From contig NZ_LMUH01000026.1 in the NCBI RefSeq assembly GCF_009766105.1, positions 360,721 through 424,720 on the forward strand: 64,000 nucleotides of DNA, read 5' to 3'. The stretch's first letter is position 1, and each line of letters opens with the position of its first letter. A program made the translations under genes and the position numbers. Shown piece by piece: positions 51,957 to 60,667 of this stretch. The stretch is from Granulicella sp. S156 (GTDB taxonomy: Bacteria > Acidobacteriota > Terriglobia > Terriglobales > Acidobacteriaceae). The notes beneath the pieces were generated by a model. The model saw nothing but the letters and a program-made list of their open reading frames with translations. It searched no databases and was not told where the DNA came from.

Positions 51957-53318
51957 CTACATTTCGCCGCTTGCCTGGGGCTTGCGATGAAACAGATTCG
52001 TGACCTGCTCCAGGGTAAGCCCACGCGTTTCCGGCAGGAATAGCCAAACGACTATCAGTTGAATCGCCATCATGGAGGAGAAGGCTGCAAATGGAACCCA
52101 TATGCCGCGAATCGCGAGAACCGGGAATGCGCCGGCGATTAGAGCATTCATGATCCAGTGCGTCGTAGTTCCCACACTCTGTCCACGAGCCCTGGTTGCG
52201 TTGGGAAATATCTCGCTGATGTAGACCCAGATGACAGCCCCTTGCGAGATATCGAAAAAGATCATGTAGGCGGCCAGCAGCCAGACGAGGGCACCTATGT
52301 GTTCTTTGCTGTAAAACGTCCAGGCGATGAGGCTGAGAGAAAGAGCTGTGCCGACGGACCCAATCAACAGCAGCGGCCGTCTTCCTACCCTGTCAATGAT
52401 AGAGATCGCACCGATGGTGGCGACGAGGTTCATCACGCCGACCGTGACTGAGAGCGAGGAAGCGGAAAGCCGGCTGTACCCTGCGGCGGCGAAGAGATCG
52501 TTGAGGTAGTAGAGGATGGCATTGATGCCGGAAAGTTGGTTCAAGGCTCCTAAAGCAATGGCCAGCAGCAGCGGCCGAAGAAGAGCGCGGGTGAAGAGGG
52601 GTGTTCGATGCTGCTCCTGCTCTTCTGCGAAGCTCCTGCGGATGTCCGTAAGCTCGGTGTTTGCGGATGGAATCGCGAGCAGGTTGAGCGACTCGAGTGC
52701 TTCGGCGTCACGGCCACGGGTGACCAGCCAGCGAGGGCTCTCGGGAATACGAATAAGGAGCAGGAGCAGGACAGCCGCCGGAACGAAAGCCACGCCGAGC
52801 TGCCAGCGCCATAGTGCGAACGGAAGATGTGTTCTCTCGAGACAGTAATTGGAGAAATAGGCGAGAAGTACGCCAAGCACGATGTTGACCTGAAACATGC
52901 CAACCATGCGTCCTCGCCAGCGGGCCGGTGCGAGTTCGGCTACATACACCGGGCCGACAACCGATGAACCACCGATGCCGAGTCCGCCGATGAACCTGGA
53001 GAAGAGAAGCCATCCCCAGGAGGGGGACAGCGCACAGCCCAGAGCGGAAACAAGATAGAGTACAGCGAGCAAACGCAGAGAGAACCGGCCGCCGAACTGC
53101 TGAGCGAGTTTCCCTGCCAGAAGCGAGCCCAGCACCGTACCCCACAGCGCAATCGACACAGTAAATCCGAGAGCATGCTGGCTGAGATGGAATTGCTGCG
53201 TCAGCAGCGCGGTGCTGCCGGCGATGACCGCGGTATCGAAACCGAAAAGCAGGCCGGTCGCGGCTCCAGTCAGGGCGCCATGGAGAAGAGCTGGGGGAAA
53301 CTTAGGGATGCTGCTCAT
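51957..53318 (-). CDS. MFS sugar porter
   Basis: 453 aa from ATG 53318. Twelve membrane helices expected. Sugar-porter signatures are GLLFGFDTAVIAG (helix 1), RFIGGLGIGGSSVVGPVYVAELAPARWRG (PETSPR-type loop), PESPRWLVTRG (end of helix 6), NQLSGINAILYYLNDLF (sugar-binding QQ-like motif in helix 7), DRVGRRPLLL and FLPETRGLTLEQV near the C-terminus. It imports a monosaccharide or small glycoside with protons. The operator 53388-53402 lies 70 bp before the start. The upstream open frame to 53417 crosses that operator and is not used here. Confidence 0.92.
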   Translation of the reverse strand: MSSIPKFPPALLHGALTGAATGLLFGFDTAVIAGSTALLTQQFHLSQHALGFTVSIALWGTVLGSLLAGKLAQQFGGRFSLRLLAVLYLVSALGCALSPSWGWLLFSRFIGGLGIGGSSVVGPVYVAELAPARWRGRMVGMFQVNIVLGVLLAYFSNYCLERTHLPFALWRWQLGVAFVPAAVLLLLLIRIPESPRWLVTRGRDAEALESLNLLAIPSANTELTDIRRSFAEEQEQHRTPLFTRALLRPLLLAIALGALNQLSGINAILYYLNDLFAAAGYSRLSASSLSVTVGVMNLVATIGAISIIDRVGRRPLLLIGSVGTALSLSLIAWTFYSKEHIGALVWLLAAYMIFFDISQGAVIWVYISEIFPNATRARGQSVGTTTHWIMNALIAGAFPVLAIRGIWVPFAAFSSMMAIQLIVVWLFLPETRGLTLEQVTNLFHRKPQASGEM

Positions 53319-53387
53319 CGCGTGGCTTCTCGATCCTCGCTTCCCGGCACAACGGATTTCCATTGTTTCAGCTTGTCCAAGGCACTC

Positions 53388-53402
53388 ATGGTATCGGTAC
53401 CG
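53388..53402. promoter_or_regulatory. LacI-type operator before the sugar porter
   Basis: ATGGTATCGGTACCG. Shares ATGGTAYCGR with the other sites; 70 bp upstream of the transporter start. Confidence 0.65.
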
Positions 53403-53542
53403 TTCGCATTTTCGCACGACTGGTCACTTGGCGGTCTGCTGCACGAGACATTTCTAACCTATCAGGCCGACGGCCTGCTATACAGCGACGGATAGGCCTT
53501 GACAGAGCACGATGTGCCACTTAGCGTATACCTGCATAAGAT

Positions 53543-53557
53543 ATGGTATCGATCCCA
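53543..53557. promoter_or_regulatory. LacI-type operator at the GH38 start
   Basis: ATGGTATCGATCCCA. Overlaps the first possible start codon, so repressor binding would block transcription directly. Confidence 0.6.
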
Positions 53558-56212
53558 CATCGCGGCCTCTTGCATCTATCAGGTTGGTTTGCCCTAGCTT
53601 TGTCCTGCATGATGCCACTTGATGCCCAAACTCCTATCGTTCGTCCGTCGGCGCCGTCCATTGAGACGGTGTATATCGTGCCCAGTTCACACTGGGACTT
53701 CAGCTTTATCAGAACACCCGAGGACGAGCAGGCGGCGATGAAGCCGCACCTCGATTCTGTGCTCGCGGCTTGCGCGCGGGACACTGGGTTTCGTTGGACG
53801 ATCGAGAGCGTCTGGCAGCTGGAGGCGTGGCTGGAACGGACTCCAGACCAAGCCAAGGTGCGCGAGATGAAAGAGAGGATTGCGAGCGGGCAGATCGAGG
53901 TCTCGGCGAGCTGGGGCAGCATGCATACGGAGTTCCAGGGAACGGAGGAGCTCAATCGGCTGGACGATGAAGGCAAGCGCCTTGCAGGGGAGCTGGGACT
54001 GAACGGTGACATGGCGATGGAGAACGATGTGCCGGGCTTCTCGCTGAGACTGCCGCAGGTGCTCGCGCGCAGTGGGGTGCGGTATCTGGTGAACGGCTCG
54101 AACACGTTTGTTGGCGGTGGCACTTCTATCTCGCCGCGGGTGGCGCCGTTTTTCTGGGCATCTCCTGACGGCAGCCGTGTGCTGACGTGGACGACGCGCG
54201 GAGGAAATGGCGGGTATACCGAGGGATTGACCGACTACTATCTGGACCCTCAGGCGCTGGACCCGTACTCTCACACACCGTTCTATCCGAAGGAGTGGAA
54301 AGGGCTAAGCGACGACGAGATCATGGAACGCGGTGTGCGGAAGCTGTTGGCACATTACACGGACGCGGGGTATCAGGGGCGAACCATCGCCGTCCTGTTT
54401 ATGCATGACGGCATTGGACCGGAGTATGAAGAGGAGCTGTTGCAGGATGTGCGTCGCTGGAATAGCCAAGGCCGCCTCCCTCATCTGCGCGTTGCCACTC
54501 CGCACGAGTACTTCCACTCCTTCACGGACCAGGAGCTTGCCGCAATCCCTACGTATACCGGCGACTGGAGCGGATTGTGGTCTGAATCCAAGACGAACTC
54601 GCCGGCGATGAGTGCAGACGCTCGATACATTCAGGAGGCCTTTCCGATTGCGGAAGAAGCCGCATCTTTAGCGAGATGGAATGGATCGTCGCAGGCCTAT
54701 CCAGAAAACGCCCTGCACCAGACCTTGATCAACCTTATGCGCTATGACGAGCACAACGGCGCGGGAAATGGCGGCTGGCCGAAGGTTCTGACCGAGGCGG
54801 AGGTCAATCGTTCGAATCTGGAATATGCGACGTATGTACGGAGCGCGCGAACGAATGCAGAGCAGGTGCTGGATCAATTCTTGCCTGATCTTGTGACGAC
54901 CAGGACTGATCGGACAAGTAAGCGTTACGTCACCGTTAGCAATTTGCGGAGCTGGCCGCAAACAGACCTCGTACATGTAGACGTTCCTCCCGGCAGTTTC
55001 ACGGTACGCGATTCGGTTTCTAACGAGGTGGTGCCAACACAGCGTGAGCGTCCGGATGTGTTGTCGTTTCTGGCGAAGGACGTTCCCGCATTAGGCTACA
55101 AAACCTACACGCTCGAAAGGTCGAACTCTGACGGTGGAAAGACAACACTCGACAGCATGGGCCATGCTGAAAACGAGCGCTACGCGATCGATGTGAATGA
55201 GACAACCGGTACCATTCTGCGCATTCTGGACAAGAAGACCTCGCAAGATCTTTTCGCGGAGCATATCCCAGAGGTGACGCGTTCTGGCGGGAACGGAACT
55301 CCGACTACTATGGTGAAGATTGTTCATCAAAAGGGATCGGTAGAAGACAGTATCACGGTGCTGCGGTCAGATTCCTGGTGGCCAAAAACGGTCATCTCAC
55401 TGCCGCGAGGTATGGACGAGATCCGTGTGGAAGAAGTGCTTGATCGTGCTCAGATGCCTGAAGTCGCGCATGGCGAAAATTCCGAGCGATATACCATTCG
55501 ATTTCCTTTCACTGTAGGCAACGACGTTCAGAAGTGGATTGACGATGGCATAGGCTTCTATCCGATGCCGCAGAAGTCGCTCCCCGGCGCGCGGTTGGAT
55601 GGGGTGGTTCCTCGTTTTGTGATCGCCCTGGCGCAGACCGGCACCAAGGTTTCGCAAACGCTGCTTTTTGCACAGCAGGAATCATTTTTTTTGACGAGTG
55701 CGAAGCAAAACGGCGATATCAAAGTGCTTGCTCTTATCAAAGGCGACACGGGGGAAACGAAAGATCATGGTGTCGTGACCTTCAAGACATTCGAGCCGGG
55801 CTACCCAACGCAGTATTCATTCCATTTTCGGATCTCAAACGAGCTCGGAGCCTTTGACCCAGTGGCCGCATATCAATTCGGACGTAGCGAGATTGTGCCG
55901 TTGCAGGCTCGACTTCTTCCTGCTCATACTGCACCAAAGACTATGTGGGGTAGCTATCTTTCTATCTCCGACCGCAATGTCGTGATGGATGATCTTCGTC
56001 TTCAGGATGCAGGTTGCACGAAATGCTATCTTCTTCGCCTACAGGAGATCGCGGGCAAAGAGACAACCACGTCCGTCTCGACCCCTGGCCGTGCTTTCAC
56101 TGCTGTGCAGACGGATATTACCGGCACGAGCGCACAGCACCCCGTGGATCTCTCCAGAGTCCATCTGTCTCCGTATGAAACCTTGACGTTACAGGTGCGG
56201 GCAACGCAGTGA
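53543..56212 (+). CDS. Secreted GH38-like alpha-mannosidase-type glycoside hydrolase
   Basis: 889 aa. An N-terminal export segment (LLHLSGWFALALSCMMPLDAQ) is followed by VYIVPSSHWDFSFIRTPEDEQ, the metal-binding SHWD motif of GH38. The matching nucleophile region is ENDVPGFSLRLPQVL (Asp162, where family members have 'D.FG.S'). LLNG/VNGSNTF and MHDGIGPEYEEEL follow. C-terminal beta domains make up the second half. The first ATG lies inside the operator 53543-53557; a TTG at 53570 would also give a good signal peptide. Overlaps the esterase gene by 4 nt. Linkage specificity is not certain because the sequence differs from classical GH38. Confidence 0.75.
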   Translation: MVSIPHRGLLHLSGWFALALSCMMPLDAQTPIVRPSAPSIETVYIVPSSHWDFSFIRTPEDEQAAMKPHLDSVLAACARDTGFRWTIESVWQLEAWLERTPDQAKVREMKERIASGQIEVSASWGSMHTEFQGTEELNRLDDEGKRLAGELGLNGDMAMENDVPGFSLRLPQVLARSGVRYLVNGSNTFVGGGTSISPRVAPFFWASPDGSRVLTWTTRGGNGGYTEGLTDYYLDPQALDPYSHTPFYPKEWKGLSDDEIMERGVRKLLAHYTDAGYQGRTIAVLFMHDGIGPEYEEELLQDVRRWNSQGRLPHLRVATPHEYFHSFTDQELAAIPTYTGDWSGLWSESKTNSPAMSADARYIQEAFPIAEEAASLARWNGSSQAYPENALHQTLINLMRYDEHNGAGNGGWPKVLTEAEVNRSNLEYATYVRSARTNAEQVLDQFLPDLVTTRTDRTSKRYVTVSNLRSWPQTDLVHVDVPPGSFTVRDSVSNEVVPTQRERPDVLSFLAKDVPALGYKTYTLERSNSDGGKTTLDSMGHAENERYAIDVNETTGTILRILDKKTSQDLFAEHIPEVTRSGGNGTPTTMVKIVHQKGSVEDSITVLRSDSWWPKTVISLPRGMDEIRVEEVLDRAQMPEVAHGENSERYTIRFPFTVGNDVQKWIDDGIGFYPMPQKSLPGARLDGVVPRFVIALAQTGTKVSQTLLFAQQESFFLTSAKQNGDIKVLALIKGDTGETKDHGVVTFKTFEPGYPTQYSFHFRISNELGAFDPVAAYQFGRSEIVPLQARLLPAHTAPKTMWGSYLSISDRNVVMDDLRLQDAGCTKCYLLRLQEIAGKETTTSVSTPGRAFTAVQTDITGTSAQHPVDLSRVHLSPYETLTLQVRATQ

Positions 56213-57165
56213 CATCTATTCCAATCAATTTTCCGCCAAGTGCGGATCGTGCGTCGCGGGAGCTTCTGCGTAGCCTGCAGGGGCAGACACCCGTAGAAGA
56301 AATGCCGATCGGAGACGCTCGAGAGCAGATGTGTCAGGGGCAGGATACGATCTTCCAGAAATCATCGCTACTTCACGAGATACTGAGTGACGGAAGATGC
56401 CGGGTTGAGATTCTGAAGCCGAAAGACGCTGGCAACTCGCTCCCCATCATCTTCTTTCTGCACGGTGGTGGGTGGGTGATGGGCGGCTCGCAGACGCACG
56501 GATATCTTGTGACGGAACTGGTGAAGCGATCACAGTGTGCGCTCGCTTTCGTAGATTACCCTCTGGCGCCCGAAGTTCGCTATCCCCAGAACCTCGACGA
56601 TGCGTTCTCTGCCGTGAGCGCAGTGCTCGCCGCGAGCTCTCGGTATGGCCTGGATGCAAAGCGAATCGCGTTTGCAGGTGACAGTGCTGGCGGAAACTTG
56701 GCCGCAGCCCTTGTCTTGCGCTTTAGAAACAGCTTTCTTCCTGTCCCCAGAGCACAGGTTCTGCTGTACCCGGCGCTTGATATCCGGGGGGAAAGCGCGA
56801 GTTACCGCGACTTTTCTACCGGCTTGAATTTGACACAGCCAACCATGCATTGGTTCTGGGATCAATACGCACCGGGCATGCGCGAGTCCACCGATCCGCT
56901 TTTGTCGCCCTTGCATGCCCCCAGGGAGCTGCTTGCAGGGCTGCCCCGAACCCTGATCGTTACGAGCGAGATCGATGTGCTGCGGGACGAGGGCGAACTG
57001 TTCGCAACCCTGCTGCGGCAGGCACACGTAGACACGTCGCTGGTTCGCTTTGGGGGCGTACTCCACGGTTTTATGGTGACCGAGGCTCTTGCAAAGAGCC
57101 CGTCCGGAGATCTCGCTATTCAACTTGTGGCGGATTTTTTACGGACGAGCCTAGCCTCCGGCTGA
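56209..57165 (+). CDS. HSL-family alpha/beta hydrolase (esterase)
   Basis: 318 aa. FFLHGGGWVMGG (His85-Gly-Gly-Gly oxyanion hole) and FAGDSAGGNLAA (nucleophile Ser159) define the hormone-sensitive-lipase family. SEIDVLRDEGE provides the catalytic Asp and GVLHGFM the His. No signal peptide. Begins with GTG overlapping the GH38 stop, so it is coupled to it. Probably removes acetyl or other acyl groups from imported sugars, by context only. Confidence 0.9.
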   Translation: MTSIPINFPPSADRASRELLRSLQGQTPVEEMPIGDAREQMCQGQDTIFQKSSLLHEILSDGRCRVEILKPKDAGNSLPIIFFLHGGGWVMGGSQTHGYLVTELVKRSQCALAFVDYPLAPEVRYPQNLDDAFSAVSAVLAASSRYGLDAKRIAFAGDSAGGNLAAALVLRFRNSFLPVPRAQVLLYPALDIRGESASYRDFSTGLNLTQPTMHWFWDQYAPGMRESTDPLLSPLHAPRELLAGLPRTLIVTSEIDVLRDEGELFATLLRQAHVDTSLVRFGGVLHGFMVTEALAKSPSGDLAIQLVADFLRTSLASG

Positions 57166-57455
57166 GGTTGAGCCAGGCAAATCGCCGAACGAACCAGCAG
57201 CCAGGCTATTCAGTATTTTGTGCAGTGGTGTGGAAGCGATACCACGTAATTTATCCAAGGACTCTTTTGGAAGCGGTATTATTTTCCGCGATCACTGACT
57301 CGATGGCTATCTAAGGATCTCTCCAGAACAGGTGTAAGGAAGGGGAATATCCCGAAAACCAGAGCGGTACATTCTTGTATTGACAATCATCCCGGCCTCA
57401 GCGTACTGTTCCGTCGTTATGGAATCGGTACCATATATAGCATTTGGAGGCGAGT
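57166..57455. promoter_or_regulatory. Regulatory region of the TonB receptor with three LacI-type sites
   Basis: Sites TGGAAGCGATACCAC (57231-57245), TGGAAGCGGTATTAT (57268-57282) and TGGAATCGGTACCAT (57420-57434). The last is 21 bp before the receptor ATG and is identical to the DUF4185 site. TTGACA at 57380-57385 may be a -35 element. Confidence 0.65.
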
Positions 57456-60400
57456 ATGTTCGAGGTGTTTCCCCTTGCACCATTGAGGCGTTTGAAGAAC
57501 AAGATTGATAAGCAGCGCCTATGCGCCGTGACGCGCATCCTCACGGAGTTGGCGGCTTGCGCAACAGTCCTAATGGGCGCCCTCGCCTATGGGCAGCTCG
57601 ACACCAGCACCATACGAGGCACGGTAACCGACTCTACTGGCGCCGTAATCCCAAAGGTGCATGTTGTCATCACCGATACCAAGACCAATCGGTCATTCAC
57701 CACACGAACAGATTCCAAGGGTGATTTTTATGCACCTTCTTTAGCGGTGAGTGTCTATAACATTCGCTTCACCATGAGCGGTTTTCGTACGACAGATTTG
57801 AACGGCATTGTTCTGCACGCCGACGAGACGCTTGCCGAGAATGCTGCCCTGGTGATCGGGGCCACCACGGAGATGGTTGAGATCAGTGCGAACAGTGTTC
57901 AGGTGAACACGGATGATGCGGCGCTCGGGACCACAATCACAGCAGAGCAGGTTGCCAAACTGCCGCTGAACGGACGAGATTACACGGACCTGCTGGCGCT
58001 TGTTCCGGGCGCTATTCAGAACACTGGATCTATCAACAGCGATTCCCTTGGTGGATTTCCCAGCGGCCAATTTGGCGCCAACATGCTTGTGGATGGGACG
58101 GACGCCACGCGAGTGGACGGCAATGTTACCTTCTCGACCTTCGGGCGCGGGGACGCAAGGGTCACTCGCTCCAGTATCGACAATATTCAGGAATTAAAGG
58201 TGTTGTCTTCGGGATATTCCGCCGAATACGGACGAGCCGTCGGCGAAATCGTAAACGTGATCACCAAGTCAGGAAGTAATCAACTTCATGGCGAGGTATT
58301 TGACTTCTTCCGCAACGATGCACTCGATGCCAAGAACTACTTCTACAATGGTGTGCCCAATCCCTTGCGCCTCAATCAATTTGGCGGAAATCTGGGTGGG
58401 CGATTGTTGAAAGACAAGCTGTTTTTCTTTGGAAATTACGAGGGAGTGCGTCAACACGTCTCAACGCCCACAACTGGGCAGACGCTTGTCCTCAACGCAA
58501 AGATGCGGTCTATGGCGGTGCCTTCCATGGCACCCATCCTTGCCAAGATTCCTGTCGGAAATGGAGGGCCGGCTCCCACTGAAAACCATGTCATCTACAG
58601 CTATTGGTTTGATGTGTTGAACGGAGCGACCTACAACGACATCCGCGAGAACACTGCGGCGCTGAAGCTTGATTACATCCTTTCCCCGAAGAACAATTTT
58701 TCCGTGCGGTACAACTACAATGCCAGCGACACGTACGGCTTGTACGGACTCGCGATTGGGCAGACCGCTGATGCCCCGCAGCTGTCGCAACTCGGCAAGG
58801 CCACGTGGAACTATATTGGATCGGCTTCTTTCTTGAATGAGGCCGGATTTGCTATCAACAGTCCTCATTCTCACCAGACAGCGGGTGAGCCCGGGTTCCC
58901 CATATTTTCATGCTTCTTCTGCAATGTTGGTTATGGACTCGCTCCAAGTCCGCAGCTATTCGAATCGAAGGAGCCCTCCATCTCCTATGAGGCGCTGGAT
59001 ACTGCGACAAAGATCTTGAAGCGGAACCAACTCAAGTTTGGGTTCGATATTCGTTGGAATAATGTGGGCCGTGAACTGGATCAGCAGGACACACTTCTTT
59101 ACAACGGTGGCCCAACCGTGGAAGCCGCTACCGACCTTCCATGCAATGGTCAGCCCCAGGGAACCAATGGCTGTGTCGACCCTTCAGGTGGACCCGAAGG
59201 CTTCCTGGCGAACAACGGCGTTGGCTGGACACGATTGGGATATCCCATGACGCATATAAAGAATGCGATGGAGTCCTATTTTGTAAATGACGACTGGAAG
59301 GTCAAATCTCGTCTATCGCTCAATCTTGGACTGCGATACGAACACAACACCGTTCTCCATGATGCCGAAGGCACTGTGCAGAACTTCGACATTGCAACGT
59401 TATCCCTGCTACCCGCAAGTACTCCCTTCTACAATGCGGAATGGGTCGACTTTGCCCCTCGCTTCGGATTTAACTGGGACGTTACAGGCAAGGGAATTAC
59501 ATCGTTGAAAGGTGGGTTCGGCCTCTTTTTCCTGCCCATCGCCGCCGGAAGTCCGCTGAATCTGGCGGCTAATACGGAAGAGAACTTTTCGATCAATCTG
59601 CTGCAGATCGAGCTCCTGGGATACAAATGCACCCCTCCTCTGACAGTGATTCAATACCCGTTGCCGCTCAATGCGCCTTCGTGCACACCGACAGCGCCCT
59701 TGAGTGTCACTGCCTTTGATCGTCACCAGAAGGACACCTACTCCGAACAGTGGAGTCTTTCTCTCGACCAGCAACTGGTGAAGAACACGGTCGTAACCTT
59801 TGCCTATAGAGGGAACAGAGGACTCCACGAATCCGGAGGCGCCAATTTGAATTTGGAGGACCCCCTCACCGGCCATAACCACATCAGTGATAACTTCGGC
59901 GGCATTAATTACGCCGGTCAGTTCGCGGAATCTGTCTCCAATGCCTTGAACGTTTCTGTGCGAACCAACAGTCATGGACTCAGCCTTCAGGCAAATTACA
60001 ATTGGGCGCACGAATTTGACGATTTCATGGGACTGTTTGAGTCGTACCAGAACCCTTTGAACATTCGAGCCGACTATTCGCCGGGTGATATCGACATACG
60101 AAGTGCCTTCTCCGTGGGGCTGGTCTACAGTGTTCCGAAAATCCCCAAACTCCCATCGAGGCTTGGATCGGGGTGGCAGGTGAGTTCGATCGTGCAGGGA
60201 CGCACTGGAACCCCTGTAAACTTTGGCTATTCTGCCAACAATCCTTTCGTAGGGTCTTTGCGGCCGGACTGTAACTTCGGCATAGCGCCGCGTGCGCTGG
60301 ACTTCCATCTTCCCGGCCCGCAGTTCAATACCGCGGCCTTTTCTCCACCTGCCGGTAACTATGGGACCTGTCCGCGAAACTATGGAAGAGGACCAGGATT

Positions 60401-60623
60401 TCTTCAGCCGGATGTTTCCGTGTTGAAGACCACCAAGATCAACGCGCATATCAATTGGGAGTTCCGCGCGGAGATGTTCGATGTGGTGAATCATCCGAAC
60501 TTTTCAAACCCTGGATCGACAACCAACGGCTTCGATTTTGGTACTAGCTTCGCTACCATCGGAAACCTCGTTGGTCTTGGGACATCGCGCCAAATTCAAC
60601 TTTCGTCGAAGATCATCTTTTGA
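57456..60623 (+). CDS. TonB-dependent receptor with N-terminal carboxypeptidase-regulatory-like domain
   Basis: 1055 aa, typical of Acidobacterial Oar/SusC-like receptors. After an export region (LAACATVLMGALAYGQ) comes the beta-sandwich STIRGTVTDSTGAVIPKVHV...YNIRFTMSGFRT. The plug domain follows with EQVAKLPLNGRDYTDLLALVPG, SSIDNIQELKVLSSGYSAEYGRAVGEIVNVITKSGSN and FHGE-type turns. The ~22-strand barrel ends RQIQLSSKIIF with the final aromatic residue. It takes up oligosaccharides across the outer membrane. ATG 57456 has GGAGG 5 nt upstream. The operator 57420-57434 ties it to the LacI gene. Confidence 0.95.
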   Translation: MFEVFPLAPLRRLKNKIDKQRLCAVTRILTELAACATVLMGALAYGQLDTSTIRGTVTDSTGAVIPKVHVVITDTKTNRSFTTRTDSKGDFYAPSLAVSVYNIRFTMSGFRTTDLNGIVLHADETLAENAALVIGATTEMVEISANSVQVNTDDAALGTTITAEQVAKLPLNGRDYTDLLALVPGAIQNTGSINSDSLGGFPSGQFGANMLVDGTDATRVDGNVTFSTFGRGDARVTRSSIDNIQELKVLSSGYSAEYGRAVGEIVNVITKSGSNQLHGEVFDFFRNDALDAKNYFYNGVPNPLRLNQFGGNLGGRLLKDKLFFFGNYEGVRQHVSTPTTGQTLVLNAKMRSMAVPSMAPILAKIPVGNGGPAPTENHVIYSYWFDVLNGATYNDIRENTAALKLDYILSPKNNFSVRYNYNASDTYGLYGLAIGQTADAPQLSQLGKATWNYIGSASFLNEAGFAINSPHSHQTAGEPGFPIFSCFFCNVGYGLAPSPQLFESKEPSISYEALDTATKILKRNQLKFGFDIRWNNVGRELDQQDTLLYNGGPTVEAATDLPCNGQPQGTNGCVDPSGGPEGFLANNGVGWTRLGYPMTHIKNAMESYFVNDDWKVKSRLSLNLGLRYEHNTVLHDAEGTVQNFDIATLSLLPASTPFYNAEWVDFAPRFGFNWDVTGKGITSLKGGFGLFFLPIAAGSPLNLAANTEENFSINLLQIELLGYKCTPPLTVIQYPLPLNAPSCTPTAPLSVTAFDRHQKDTYSEQWSLSLDQQLVKNTVVTFAYRGNRGLHESGGANLNLEDPLTGHNHISDNFGGINYAGQFAESVSNALNVSVRTNSHGLSLQANYNWAHEFDDFMGLFESYQNPLNIRADYSPGDIDIRSAFSVGLVYSVPKIPKLPSRLGSGWQVSSIVQGRTGTPVNFGYSANNPFVGSLRPDCNFGIAPRALDFHLPGPQFNTAAFSPPAGNYGTCPRNYGRGPGFLQPDVSVLKTTKINAHINWEFRAEMFDVVNHPNFSNPGSTTNGFDFGTSFATIGNLVGLGTSRQIQLSSKIIF

Positions 60624-60667
60624 TCACACCCTATCGAACAATGTTGTTCCTTCTGCGGAGACCATGG

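Noticed and set aside
59409-60494. 361-codon minus-strand frame
   Set aside because: Entirely inside the TonB receptor gene; composition is that of a reverse shadow.
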